From the NCBI GenBank assembly GCA_902521325.1, contig CABYRE010000009.1, positions 1-40,790 of the forward strand: a stretch of DNA of 40,790 bases, in the 5' to 3' direction. The notes beneath the pieces were generated by a model, which was not told the DNA's origin, did no database searches, and saw only the letters and a program-made list of their open reading frames with translations. Source of the DNA: an uncultured Alphaproteobacteria bacterium. GTDB lineage: Bacteria > Pseudomonadota > Alphaproteobacteria > HIMB59 > GCA-002718135. Shown here piece after piece: positions 1-8,752 of this stretch (the first letter of the stretch is position 1; each line of letters opens with the position of its first letter). The translations under genes and the position numbers were made by a program.

Positions 1-120
1 TTCAATTTGAGAATGACTAATATTTAAATCTGAATTTCTTATTGTATCAAAATCACTATCTTTTCTAAAACCTTTAGTGGTTATAGGTGACACAACCCTA
101 ACATTAATCGCATTGATCAT
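1..120 (-). CDS. Hydantoin/aspartate racemase-like protein, N-terminal fragment
   Basis: Only the first 40 codons lie in the window; the gene runs off the left edge. The protein begins MINAINVRVVSPITTKGFRK, and the pattern 'V..PITTKGF' matches the start of the aspartate/glutamate/hydantoin racemase superfamily, whose first strand ends in a N/SPxTT motif. These cofactor-independent enzymes epimerise hydantoins or acidic amino acids. The ATG overlaps the TGA of the upstream DUF917 gene (ATGA), so it is the last visible gene of the operon binding protein, ATPase, hydantoinase A, DUF917, racemase. Racemase next to hydantoinase-type genes is a known association. The catalytic cysteines are outside the window, so the call rests on the N-terminus and context. 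Confidence 0.55.
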   Translation of the reverse strand, partial: MINAINVRVVSPITTKGFRKDSDFDTIRNSDLNISHSQIE

Positions 121-1211
121 TTTATTTCCTCTATAGGAATAAATTTATCATAAACTTTAAATGGAACAGGGCCAAATGTATCAAGTGCTGCCTTCGTTCT
201 CATATTAGGTGGTGTACTTACACCTATTACATTTACTCTTTGTCCATATCTAACATCTTCTGCAGTTATTGGTTCAGCATTTTCTAAATCAACTAAGCAA
301 ATCAAGTCAGGTACCATTGCTAATGGCTTACCATCTTTTAAGGCAATAAGAAATTCATTTTGCAATTTAACCAGAATACTGTCATTTGGATCAGTTAAAG
401 AAGTAATTTTTACTTCACCTCGTGCCCAGCCATCTGTAGTTTCTCTAAGTAAATCAGTAACTTTTCCTTGAAAGAGTAACTTACAAAATCTTTTATCAAA
501 ACTATTTTTAAAATAATCCACTATTCCTTCTAAAGGATCAGTTCCTTTAACTCTTGCATCCCCAATAGATTTACCAATTTCATAAGCTAATGTAACAGTA
601 TGATGAACAGATGTTTCTTTCATTTGTTTTCCAGTCATTGGATACAAACAAATTTCTGATTTTGTTCCCATTTGCATACATATAACTCTAGCAAACATTT
701 CAGAAGCATGGTTATTTTCTGCATCAACAACCATTTCATTATCTTTTTCATCTCTTACAATTACAGGAGAGCAATTTACTCCATAAACTCCAAATGTACA
801 CATCTGCAACTCAGGAAAAGCTCTTCCCATGCCATCAGCATCAATAACAGGTAATCCAGTGTAAGCACTTACTATAAATGGTAAAGTTCCATTTATACCG
901 CCAGCTTCAGCTGCAATTAAAGCTGTAGCTTTTTTACCCATTAGCTCTTCCATTTTTCTTAGAGCTTTCACAGCTGATTTTGCGTTTGGAAGTTTTTCAA
1001 CTAAAACAGTAGGTGCGCCCATGTTTGCAATAGGCAAAATCAAATCATCATCATCCACTTCATCAGCTTTTATTAATTTAGGCTCAAAACCTTTTTCAAG
1101 TTCTTGGCGCAGCATTAAACCACCAACATATGGATTACCACCTCCACCAGTACCTAAAAATGCTGTGCCTCTTAAAAAATCATCTATTTTATCTAAAGTT
1201 AATTTATCCAT
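117..1211 (-). CDS. DUF917 (S-methyl-thiohydantoin desulfurase-like) protein, copy 1
   Basis: A 364-residue DUF917 protein, a family often encoded beside hydantoinase-A-like ATPases and thought to act with them on hydantoin-like rings; the exact reaction is unknown here. Family features are the glycine-rich segment GTAFLGTGGGGNP near residue 20, the MGAPTV segment near 65, the AEAGG..GTLP segment near 103, and ADGMGRAFPELQM near 127. The frame is open further upstream, but I chose the ATG at 1211. It aligns with the start of the paralogue at 6765, it lies directly after the hydantoinase stop, and a GGAG precedes it by about 10 bases. The stop overlaps the racemase start. The paralogue has a roughly 8-residue insert around residue 170 that this copy lacks. 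Confidence 0.88.
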   Translation of the reverse strand: MDKLTLDKIDDFLRGTAFLGTGGGGNPYVGGLMLRQELEKGFEPKLIKADEVDDDDLILPIANMGAPTVLVEKLPNAKSAVKALRKMEELMGKKATALIAAEAGGINGTLPFIVSAYTGLPVIDADGMGRAFPELQMCTFGVYGVNCSPVIVRDEKDNEMVVDAENNHASEMFARVICMQMGTKSEICLYPMTGKQMKETSVHHTVTLAYEIGKSIGDARVKGTDPLEGIVDYFKNSFDKRFCKLLFQGKVTDLLRETTDGWARGEVKITSLTDPNDSILVKLQNEFLIALKDGKPLAMVPDLICLVDLENAEPITAEDVRYGQRVNVIGVSTPPNMRTKAALDTFGPVPFKVYDKFIPIEEIK

Positions 1212-1212
1212 A

Positions 1213-2754
1213 TTAATAATTCTCCAAATCGCCAATCGCTTTAATTTGTAGTCTAACAGATTTACCAGGTAAATAAGCTAGAGGGTTTTCATTTATTTCA
1301 TTTATTTCAATTGAACTTTCTTTTGCACCAGCTTCTTTTGCAAGTTGTTTAGCTTCATTAGATGCCTGTTCAATAGTTTTTTCTCTACCTAATTTTTCAT
1401 AATGAAAGACTCTATCAACCTCTCCACTTACTTGTCCAAGCGCTGCACCAACAGCATTTGCAACAGCAAAATTGTCAGGAATAACTAATTCAGATATTCC
1501 ATTCAGATTTTCTTTATTAAGAATTGTACCGCCTCCAACAAAAACCGCAGGTACATTTTCAGCACTAGTTTTCATTTTATCTACTGCGTCTTCTAATAAT
1601 CTTGTAATTTCTTTTTTTGCATTTTTAACTGTACTTTTGTCTAGTTTATTTAATAGAGATTTATCTCCAATATCTAGATCATAATGCTTAACTGCTATGT
1701 CAGTTGCTGTTAAAGTTTCACCTCCAAAAACTAATGCTTTTTCTGTTAATCTATATCCAACACTATCAGGGCCAACCTTGTTGCCATTGTCTCTGATTAA
1801 TGAACCTCCTCCAAGACCTATTGAAATTATATCTGGCATTCTAAAGTTTGTTCTCACACCACCAACATCAGTAGCTATTGCAGATTGTCTAGGGAAACCA
1901 GCTTTAATATATCCTACATCTGATGTAGTACCACCAATATCTACAATAATTGAATCCTGAATACCTGATAAATAAGCTGCACCACGCATACTGTTTGTAG
2001 GTCCACATGCAAATGTTAAAACTGGATACTGCTTAACTTTATCCGGTCTCATAAGTGTACCATCGTTTTGACTTATATAAAGTGGTGCATCAATATTAAG
2101 TTTTTTAAGAGCATTTTTAAAAGACTCAACTATATCAATTGCCAAATTAGCTAATGCTGCATTAATAATAGTCGCATTTTCTCTTTCAATTAAACCAACT
2201 TTACCAATTGAATGAGATAAAGATATATTAGCATCTGGAATAATATTTTTAATAATATCATTTGCTTCTAGTTCCATTTCAGAATTTAGAGGGGAATATA
2301 CAGAGTTAATTGCAATATTTTTATAATTTTTATTTGCTATTTCTTCAGTAATTTTTTTAATCTCATCTTTATCTAACTTAGATATTTCCCTTCCATCTAC
2401 TTCGTAACCACCCTTAGCAAAGTATTTTATTGGATTTATATTATCAATCAAATCTGATGGCCATCCTATCATTTGTTCAAGACTGTCTGCAGCAGGTAAT
2501 GATAATCTTATAGCTGCTATTTTTTGTAATTTTTTTCTCTCAACAAGGGCATTTGTGAAATGAGTAGTACCTATCATTACACTAGAAATTTTATCTGGAG
2601 AAATATTACCTTTAGTTAAAACAGTTTTAATAATATTAAAGACTCCATCGCCCACATCTTCTGTAGTTGTAGTTTTTTCAGATACTAAAACTTTCCCTTC
2701 AGATAAGATAACTCCGTCTGTATTTGTTCCTCCAACATCAACTCCAATTTGCAT
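1213..2754 (-). CDS. Hydantoinase A / oxoprolinase-family protein, copy 1
   Basis: A 513-residue protein of the hydantoinase A/5-oxoprolinase superfamily, ATP-dependent openers of cyclic amides such as hydantoins and 5-oxoproline. The actin-like ATPase signatures are visible: IGVDVGGTNTD at residues 3-13, NDGTLM near 230, VDIGGTTSDVGYI near 270 and FVGGGTIL near 401. It is the short single-subunit form. No HyuB partner is present; a DUF917 gene takes that place immediately downstream. The ATG at 2754 lies 2 bases after the ATPase stop, so the genes are probably translationally coupled. It is clearly paralogous to the gene at 5221-6765 across its full length. The substrate cannot be read from sequence, and naming it N-methylhydantoinase would be a guess. 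Confidence 0.88.
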   Translation of the reverse strand: MQIGVDVGGTNTDGVILSEGKVLVSEKTTTTEDVGDGVFNIIKTVLTKGNISPDKISSVMIGTTHFTNALVERKKLQKIAAIRLSLPAADSLEQMIGWPSDLIDNINPIKYFAKGGYEVDGREISKLDKDEIKKITEEIANKNYKNIAINSVYSPLNSEMELEANDIIKNIIPDANISLSHSIGKVGLIERENATIINAALANLAIDIVESFKNALKKLNIDAPLYISQNDGTLMRPDKVKQYPVLTFACGPTNSMRGAAYLSGIQDSIIVDIGGTTSDVGYIKAGFPRQSAIATDVGGVRTNFRMPDIISIGLGGGSLIRDNGNKVGPDSVGYRLTEKALVFGGETLTATDIAVKHYDLDIGDKSLLNKLDKSTVKNAKKEITRLLEDAVDKMKTSAENVPAVFVGGGTILNKENLNGISELVIPDNFAVANAVGAALGQVSGEVDRVFHYEKLGREKTIEQASNEAKQLAKEAGAKESSIEINEINENPLAYLPGKSVRLQIKAIGDLENY

Positions 2755-2756
2755 AT

Positions 2757-3812
2757 TTAATCCTTTATTATTACAAGGCTATTAGGGTTAAAACCAACTG
2801 TTACATTATCACCTTCTTTCAATCTATTTAAATTCATACTATTTGAAAATTCAGCTGTTAAAGTATGTTTATTAACTTCAACTATATATTTGATTACAGA
2901 TCCTTGATAAGAAATTATTTTTATTTTAGCATTTACTGAAACTAATTCACTTTTATTTGTTGGGTTTATAAATAAATGTTCAGGTCTTAATATACATTTG
3001 CAGTTATCATTATAGATATCATCAATTTCAAATTCAACATCTGAAAAAGACACTTTTGATTTACCTGATGAAGTATTTATAAATTTTAAATTAATAAAAT
3101 TTGAAGTTCCAATAAAGTCTGCAACAAAAGTATTTTGAGGTTTTTCATAAATGTCATCAGGAGTTCCAATTTGAGAAATATTACCTTTATTCATAATTGC
3201 TATTCTATCTGACATAGTTAGAGCTTCTGATTGATCATGTGTTACATATACCGTTGTAATTTTTAATTTTTTCTGTAATTCCTTAATCCAAATCTTCATT
3301 TCTTCTCTAAGTTTTTTATCTAAAGCACTTAAAGGTTCATCCAATAATAATATTTGAGGTTCAGTAACAAGCACCCTAGCTAATGCTACTCTTTGTTGCT
3401 CACCACCAGATAATTCTCTCTGATATCTAGTTTCGTATCCAATTAAATTTACTTGTTCTAGAGCTATTTTAACCTTCTCATTAATTTGTTTCTGATCAAT
3501 ATTTCTCATTTTTAATCCAAAAGAAATATTTTCAAAAACATTCATATGGGGAAAAATTGCATAATTTTGAAAAACAAAACCAATATTTCTTTTTTCTGGA
3601 GCTTGGAATGTAATGTCATTATTACCTATAAAAATTTCACCAGCTGTTGGCATTACAAAGCCAGCTATCATTCTTAATGTTGTTGTTTTGCCGCAACCAG
3701 ATGGACCAAGAATTGAAAAAAATTCTCCAGAATTAATTTTAAAGTCAATGCCATTAACAGCAACATTATCTTCAAATTTTTTTGTTAGTTTATTTATTTG
3801 AACATCAAACAT
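2757..3812 (-). CDS. ABC importer ATPase, PotA/UgpC-like with TOBE domain
   Basis: Nucleotide-binding subunit of an ABC importer (351 residues from the chosen ATG). It shows Walker A GPSGCGKTT at residues 36-44, Q-loop Gln82, signature LSGGEQQ from about residue 134, Walker B ILLLDEP at 154-160 and the H-loop histidine at 192. A C-terminal region of about 100 residues fits a TOBE regulatory domain. The type matches polyamine/iron/thiamine-like importers. The frame opens at a TTG at 3848, but that would translate the perfect hairpin at 3821-3845; the ATG at 3812 begins MFDVQINKLTKKF, the normal family start. No clear Shine-Dalgarno precedes it. The matching permeases are most likely those of the divergent operon (7859-9576). 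Confidence 0.93.
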   Translation of the reverse strand: MFDVQINKLTKKFEDNVAVNGIDFKINSGEFFSILGPSGCGKTTTLRMIAGFVMPTAGEIFIGNNDITFQAPEKRNIGFVFQNYAIFPHMNVFENISFGLKMRNIDQKQINEKVKIALEQVNLIGYETRYQRELSGGEQQRVALARVLVTEPQILLLDEPLSALDKKLREEMKIWIKELQKKLKITTVYVTHDQSEALTMSDRIAIMNKGNISQIGTPDDIYEKPQNTFVADFIGTSNFINLKFINTSSGKSKVSFSDVEFEIDDIYNDNCKCILRPEHLFINPTNKSELVSVNAKIKIISYQGSVIKYIVEVNKHTLTAEFSNSMNLNRLKEGDNVTVGFNPNSLVIIKD

Positions 3813-3820
3813 AAAAATAA

Positions 3821-3845
3821 ACCAGCTACTTATTAAGTAGCTGGT
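3821..3845 (-). terminator. Perfect 11-bp hairpin between binding-protein and ATPase genes
   Basis: ACCAGCTACTT, a 3-base loop, then AAGTAGCTGGT form a perfect 11-bp stem beginning 13 bases after the binding-protein stop. On the minus strand it is followed by TTTATTTTTATG, a U-rich tract ending in the ATPase start codon. It therefore resembles a leaky intrinsic terminator or a 3'-end stabilising hairpin that would leave more binding-protein mRNA than ATPase mRNA. Confidence 0.7.
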
Positions 3846-3857
3846 CAAATATATTAA

Positions 3858-4976
3858 TTAACTAGTAAATATTTCATTTACAGTTTCAACAATATCATCT
3901 TCATTTTCTAAATAGAAATTCCAATCAGGTGTGTGTAAACCATCTAATGCATTAGCATCATTTTTTACACCTTTAGAAGTTAGTAGCTCTGGAAGCTCTG
4001 CATTCTTAATTGTTGGACGTAAATAAAAAGTTTCTCCTGCTTTATTCATGAATTTAGGATCTAGCTTTTCATTAACATAAGCTAAAGCTAATTTCTTTTG
4101 AACAGGATCGGAATATTTACTTACGGTATGAGTTTGAGTTAATAATGGTTTCTGATGTTGCCAGATAAAGTTATCTACTGGAATACCTTTATCCATTTGA
4201 AGATAACATTCTCCTTCCCATTGAACACCAATTTGAACTTCTCCTCTTTCAACAAGAGTTTGCATATTTCCAGTAAAATCTGAAATTTTAGCTGGCATTG
4301 CATCTCTCATTGCTTGGTATCCTGCCTCAAGGTCATATGCATCTTTTCCAAAAGCTTGACATGAAGCGAGGAAAAATACCATTTGAAGTGTATTTGAGGT
4401 TATGTAAGTACCTCTCATTCCATCAAATTTTTTATCCCAGAATTGTTTAAAATCTGTAATTGGTGGATCAACTAAGTCACTTCTATATACATAAGCATAT
4501 TGTCCAAATGCCCAAGTTAGACCAACACCAGTATCTTTAGCAAAATCCCACACATTAGCACCATTAGGAATTGCCGATGCAATTTCATCTGGTGACATAA
4601 AGAAATCACCAGCTCGTGCAGTTTTAACCATTTCAGGAATATTCCAGTTACATATATCGTAAGCTGGATTTTTATCACCGCTAGCTATAAATTTAGGGAA
4701 CCAGGGCCAAGCGCCATCATAAGATATTTTACAATTATATCTTTTTTCAAAATCATTGATAAATGCCTCACGCATGAATTCTTCCCAGAAACCACCCCAT
4801 TCACCAAGTTTTAATTCAGCACCACCAGCATCAAAAGGTTCTCCATCAAAAACAACATCTTGAGACCATGCATGATTAATATTAAATAATGGTAAAGTAG
4901 AGGCAGCAGCAGTCAAAATAGCAGTGTCTTTAATAAATTTTCTTCTGCTATTATTTATCTTTTTCTTTTTTGACAT
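3858..4976 (-). CDS. ABC importer substrate-binding protein with Tat signal
   Basis: Periplasmic solute-binding protein of the PotD/spermidine-putrescine-like type (372 residues), the recognition subunit of the importer whose ATPase follows. The N-terminus has a twin-arginine motif, SRRKFIK at residues 10-16, then a hydrophobic stretch and a plausible cleavage after HAWS, so it is probably exported folded. The ATG at 4976 is preceded by an ideal AGGAGG about 5 bases upstream, which rejects the longer open frame to 5042. The mature protein begins near DVVFDGEPFDAGG and has the aromatic-rich pattern of the family (GEWGGFWEEF, WPWFPKF, QWEGECYLQ). It heads the leftward operon and faces the divergent hydantoinase operon. 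The ligand is unknown; a cyclic amide or hydantoin-like compound is inferred from neighbours only. Confidence 0.9.
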   Translation of the reverse strand: MSKKKKINNSRRKFIKDTAILTAAASTLPLFNINHAWSQDVVFDGEPFDAGGAELKLGEWGGFWEEFMREAFINDFEKRYNCKISYDGAWPWFPKFIASGDKNPAYDICNWNIPEMVKTARAGDFFMSPDEIASAIPNGANVWDFAKDTGVGLTWAFGQYAYVYRSDLVDPPITDFKQFWDKKFDGMRGTYITSNTLQMVFFLASCQAFGKDAYDLEAGYQAMRDAMPAKISDFTGNMQTLVERGEVQIGVQWEGECYLQMDKGIPVDNFIWQHQKPLLTQTHTVSKYSDPVQKKLALAYVNEKLDPKFMNKAGETFYLRPTIKNAELPELLTSKGVKNDANALDGLHTPDWNFYLENEDDIVETVNEIFTS

Positions 4977-5220
4977 AATGCCTCCTAATAAGTTAAATAA
5001 AAGCCTAATGGATCGATCACAAATTGCAACAAAATAATTCAATATAAAAAGAATTTACATAATTTGTTTAATAAAAATAATAATTTATTAATTAATACCT
5101 AGCAAATCGTTAAAGTACTAAATTAGATATTAATTATATTTAAATTGCATAGTTGAGTCATTGATTAATTCTTATAAATTAATTGATTGATACTTTTAAT
5201 TTTTTAAATAGTGTAAAAAT
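4977..5220. promoter_or_regulatory. Shared divergent promoter region of the two hydantoinase/ABC operons
   Basis: A 244-base non-coding stretch separates the start codons of the two divergent operons, so both promoters must lie here. The leftward gene has an AGGAGG at 4981-4986; the rightward gene has no visible Shine-Dalgarno. Candidate operator-like sequences are GATCGATC at 5011-5018 and a 7-bp inverted repeat ATTAATT/AATTAAT at 5164-5183. Both are weak in such AT-rich DNA. No convincing -35/-10 pair with good spacing could be assigned. Confidence 0.5.
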
Positions 5221-6765
5221 ATGTTTCGAATTGGTGTTGATGTAGGTGGTACTAATACTGATGCTGTATTAATGCAGGGAAAAGAAGTTGTGGATGGTTA
5301 TAAATCAGCTACAACAGAAGAACCAGGATTAGGAATAATTAATGCAGTTTCTACAATATTAAATAGAAATAATACTGACACAAAAAATATTGAGTCAGTA
5401 ATGATTGGAACTACTCAATTCACAAATGCATTTGTTGAAAACAAAAGACTAGAACAAGTAGCAGTTGTAAGATTAGGTTATCCAGCTACAGTAAGTGTTC
5501 CACCATGTATAGATTTTTCAGATAATTTAAGAAAAATAATTGGAGAAAATTTTTGGATCGTAAATGGTGGATATGAATTTGATGGAAGATTACTCGGTGA
5601 TTGGTCTAGTAATGAAATTGAAAAAGTTGCAAAAGAAATTAAAAGTAAAAATTTGAAGTATATTTCAATTTCTTGTGTTTTTTCTCCAATTAATGAACAA
5701 CAGGAAAAAGATACAGCTCAAATTATTAAAGAGCATATTCCTGACTCAATTATAACAATGTCTCATCTTATAGGAAGAGTTGGATTTGTAGAAAGAGAAA
5801 ATGCTACAATTATGAATTCTTCTTTAGGTAGACTTGCTGATAAAGTTATTTCATCTTTTAAAGATGCATTGAAGGAATTAAAAATTAAAAGTCCATTTTA
5901 CATTAGTCAGAATGATGGTACTCTAATGTCAGCCGATATAGTTAAAAACTATCCCGTATTAACTTTTGCTTCAGGGCCAACTAATAGTATGAGAGGAGCT
6001 GGTTTCTTATCAAAAAAAAATAATGCTATTGTTGTTGATATTGGTGGAACAACAACAGATTTTGGAGTAATCAAAGAAGGTTTTCCAAGAGAGTCGGCAA
6101 TACCTGTAGACATTGGTGGTGTTAGAACCAACTTTAGAATGCCGGATTTAATCTCTATAGGTCTTGGAGGTGGAAGTATAATTAGAGAAAATAATAATCA
6201 AGTTTCTGTAGGGCCTGATTCAGTTGGATTTAAATTAGATAAAGAGTCATTAATTTTTGGAGGCAAAACAATAACGACATCTGATATTACAGTAGCATCA
6301 GGCGATGCAGAGTTTGGAGATAAAGGTAAAGTACAACACCTTACTAATGACTTAATTACTAAATCTCAAAATAAAATTAAAAATATGATTGAAGAAGGAA
6401 TTGACAGAGTAAAACTAAATAAAGAGGATGTACCAGTAATATTAGTTGGAGGTGGTAGTATTTTAGTAAATGGAAAATTAAAAGGTGCAAGTGAAGTTTT
6501 AATACCTGATCATTCTGATGTTGCTAATGCCATAGGTGCTTCGCTTGCACAAGCTGGTGGCGAAATAGATAAAATTTATTCGTATTCTGAAATGGGTAGA
6601 GAGAAATCAATTGAAAGTGCGAAAAATGATGCGATAAATAGAGCACTTCAAGCTGGAGCAATTAAGAATACAATTAAAATTATAGAATTAGAAGAAATAC
6701 CTTTGAGTTATCTACCTTCTGGTTCAGTTAGAATACATGCAAAAGCAGTAGGAGATATATTTTAA
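5221..6765 (+). CDS. Hydantoinase A / oxoprolinase-family protein, copy 2
   Basis: A 514-residue paralogue of the gene at 1213-2754 with the same ATPase signatures: IGVDVGGTNTD at residues 4-14, NDGTLM near 230, VDIGGTTTDFGVI near 271 and VGGGSIL near 414. It is the first gene of the rightward operon and overlaps the next gene by one base (TAATG). As in copy 1, a DUF917 protein rather than HyuB follows, which suggests that each hydantoinase-A/DUF917 pair is one functional unit. The start has no Shine-Dalgarno, so translation may be leaderless or start from an AU-rich leader. Whether the two pairs act on different substrates or successive steps cannot be told from the sequence. Confidence 0.9.
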   Translation: MFRIGVDVGGTNTDAVLMQGKEVVDGYKSATTEEPGLGIINAVSTILNRNNTDTKNIESVMIGTTQFTNAFVENKRLEQVAVVRLGYPATVSVPPCIDFSDNLRKIIGENFWIVNGGYEFDGRLLGDWSSNEIEKVAKEIKSKNLKYISISCVFSPINEQQEKDTAQIIKEHIPDSIITMSHLIGRVGFVERENATIMNSSLGRLADKVISSFKDALKELKIKSPFYISQNDGTLMSADIVKNYPVLTFASGPTNSMRGAGFLSKKNNAIVVDIGGTTTDFGVIKEGFPRESAIPVDIGGVRTNFRMPDLISIGLGGGSIIRENNNQVSVGPDSVGFKLDKESLIFGGKTITTSDITVASGDAEFGDKGKVQHLTNDLITKSQNKIKNMIEEGIDRVKLNKEDVPVILVGGGSILVNGKLKGASEVLIPDHSDVANAIGASLAQAGGEIDKIYSYSEMGREKSIESAKNDAINRALQAGAIKNTIKIIELEEIPLSYLPSGSVRIHAKAVGDIF

Positions 6766-7859
6766 TGATTGAACTGAACTTATCAAACTTAGAGGATCTT
6801 GCCAGAGGTACAGCATTCTTAGCAACAGGCGGTGGTGGAGATCCTTATATTGGAAAATTAATGTTAAAACATCAACTAGAACAGGGAAAAAAAGTAAAAA
6901 TAATTAGTCCGGATGAAATTAATGACGATACATTTGCCTGTAACGTATTAACTATGGGTGCACCAACTGTGTTTGGAGAAAAAGCTCCAAATGGTTTAAC
7001 ATCCTATGCAGCTATGAAAAAAGTTGAAGAAATAATTGGGAAAAAATTTAATGCCATAATGCCAATTGAAGCTGGTGGTGTTAATGCTACATTACCACTT
7101 GTTGTTGGAGCACTGTCAGGTTTACCAGTAATAGATGCAGATGGCATGGGAAGAGCTTTTCCAGAATTACAAATGGTAACTTATAATGTTGGAGATGTAA
7201 GTATTAATCCATTAGTTGTAATCAATGATTTTTATGAAACTGGAATTTTTAATTCTAGAAGTAGTAGTTCAGGTGAATGGTTATCTAGAGCTGTTTGTGT
7301 AAGAATGGGTGGTATTTGCCAGGTAGCTTGTTATCCAATGAATGCAAAACAAATTAAGGAAACCTCTGTACATAATACAATTAAACTCTCTTTTGAAATT
7401 GGATCTTTAATACAGAAAGCAAGAGATGATAAAAATGATCCGGTTGAAGAAATTATTAAATATATGGGAAAAAGTAATCCCCCTCGAGTTGGTAAACTTC
7501 TTTTCACAGGGAAGATTGATGATCTTCTAAGAGAAACGTTAAATGGATGGACTAGAGGTAAAATGTTTTTAAAAAGTTTAAATAATAAAGATACTTTATT
7601 AGTAGAGTTTCAAAATGAATTTTCTTATGCTAAACTTAACAATAATAAAGTACTAGCAATGGTACCAGACTTGATTTGTGCTCTTGATAGTGAAACTGGA
7701 GAACCAATTACAACTGATAGTTTAAGATATGGACAAAGAATAAAAATAGTGGCAGTTTCAGTTCCACCAATAATGAGATCAGAAAAAGCACTAAAATTAT
7801 TTGGCCCAAGAGCTTTTGGTTTACCTTTTGATTATACTCCGCTTGAGGATATTAGCTAA
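6765..7859 (+). CDS. DUF917 protein, copy 2
   Basis: A 364-residue paralogue of the protein at 117-1211, sharing GTAFLATGGGGDP near residue 17, MGAPTVFGE, the PIEAGGVNATLP segment and DADGMGRAFPELQM. The C-terminal halves also match (LLRETLNGWTRG, PDLICALD, LRYGQRI). It starts within the stop of the hydantoinase (TAATG) and ends within the start of the first permease (TAATG), so all three are probably translated as a coupled unit. Compared with copy 1 it carries a short extra stretch, FNSRSSSSGEW, around residue 165. Function is inferred to be a partner of the hydantoinase A-like ATPase. Confidence 0.88.
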   Translation: MIELNLSNLEDLARGTAFLATGGGGDPYIGKLMLKHQLEQGKKVKIISPDEINDDTFACNVLTMGAPTVFGEKAPNGLTSYAAMKKVEEIIGKKFNAIMPIEAGGVNATLPLVVGALSGLPVIDADGMGRAFPELQMVTYNVGDVSINPLVVINDFYETGIFNSRSSSSGEWLSRAVCVRMGGICQVACYPMNAKQIKETSVHNTIKLSFEIGSLIQKARDDKNDPVEEIIKYMGKSNPPRVGKLLFTGKIDDLLRETLNGWTRGKMFLKSLNNKDTLLVEFQNEFSYAKLNNNKVLAMVPDLICALDSETGEPITTDSLRYGQRIKIVAVSVPPIMRSEKALKLFGPRAFGLPFDYTPLEDIS

Positions 7860-8752
7860 TGGAAGATATAAAAGATAAAAATAATTTTCTAAGAATTTTT
7901 TATACTTATAGACCAGTTCTACTAGTACTGCCTGCCTTAATACTATTTATTATTTTTTTTATAATTCCAGTTCTAAGTATGTTTGTACTTGCTTTTGATA
8001 AGCCTGTTACTGGCGTATTAGATTTGCAAGGAGAATGGACATTAAAAAGTTTTCTAAGAATTTATAATCGTTCATTATACTTTAATGCTGCTGTAACATC
8101 AGTATCCTTAGCAGCGTTAGCATCACTAATTACTCTTATTATTGGTTATCCTCTAGCATATTTAATTGCTAAAACAGAAAATGTTACAAGAAATACATTC
8201 TTAATGATTTTAGTTTTATGTGCAATGCAATTAGATATGGTTATTCGTCTATTTGGACTTATGGTTTTAATGGGTGACAATGGTTTAATTAACGGTGCTT
8301 TAATGTACTTTAATATAATCGAAAAACCTATTGGCCTAATGTATAATAAACTGGGTGTTTTAGTTGGCCTTGTTCAATTTTCTTTGCCGTTTATGGTTCT
8401 TTCGTTAATTGGAATTATAAGAGGAATTTCACCAGCAGTAGTTGAAGCTAGTAGAAGTTTAGGTGCTACACCAAACCAAGCATTTTGGAAAATTATTATT
8501 CCGCTATCAATGCCAGGAATTCTTGCTGGTACATTACTTGTTTTTGCTATTTCAATAAGTTCATATATCGTTCCAGCACTAATGGGTGGTTGGAAGGTTA
8601 TGGTTATGCCTCTTCACGTATATCAACAAATTGCAGAAATGGGCAAATGGCAATTTGGTTCTGCAATTGCAGTTGTATTATTTTGTACAAGTTTATTATC
8701 AGTTATTGTTTATCAAAGAGTTGCAATTAGAATTGGTGGTGGGAGAGCATGA
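7859..8752 (+). CDS. ABC importer permease, PotB-like
   Basis: A 297-residue inner-membrane permease with about six hydrophobic segments and the cytoplasmic EAA loop EASRSLGATPNQAFWKIIIP near residue 195, which docks onto the ATPase. It belongs to the polyamine/iron/thiamine-type permease family (PotB-like). It overlaps the upstream DUF917 stop by one base and the next permease by four bases (ATGA). No ATPase or binding protein lies in this operon. The fitting ones are on the opposite strand at 2757-4976, so the importer appears to be encoded by both halves of the divergent unit. Confidence 0.9.
   Translation: MEDIKDKNNFLRIFYTYRPVLLVLPALILFIIFFIIPVLSMFVLAFDKPVTGVLDLQGEWTLKSFLRIYNRSLYFNAAVTSVSLAALASLITLIIGYPLAYLIAKTENVTRNTFLMILVLCAMQLDMVIRLFGLMVLMGDNGLINGALMYFNIIEKPIGLMYNKLGVLVGLVQFSLPFMVLSLIGIIRGISPAVVEASRSLGATPNQAFWKIIIPLSMPGILAGTLLVFAISISSYIVPALMGGWKVMVMPLHVYQQIAEMGKWQFGSAIAVVLFCTSLLSVIVYQRVAIRIGGGRA

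Noticed and set aside
1212-1235. Upstream extension of DUF917 copy 1
   Set aside because: The paralogue aligns from the ATG at 1211, and the extension would overlap the hydantoinase end without a ribosome site.
3813-3848. N-terminal extension of the ABC ATPase from a TTG
   Set aside because: It would encode the perfect hairpin; the ATG at 3812 gives the normal family N-terminus.
4977-5042. N-terminal extension of the Tat-exported binding protein
   Set aside because: An ideal AGGAGG directly before the ATG at 4976 and the twin-arginine signal following it fix the start.
5164-5183. ATTAATT/AATTAAT inverted repeat as a definite operator
   Set aside because: Such repeats are common by chance in this AT-rich DNA; kept only as a candidate within the promoter region.
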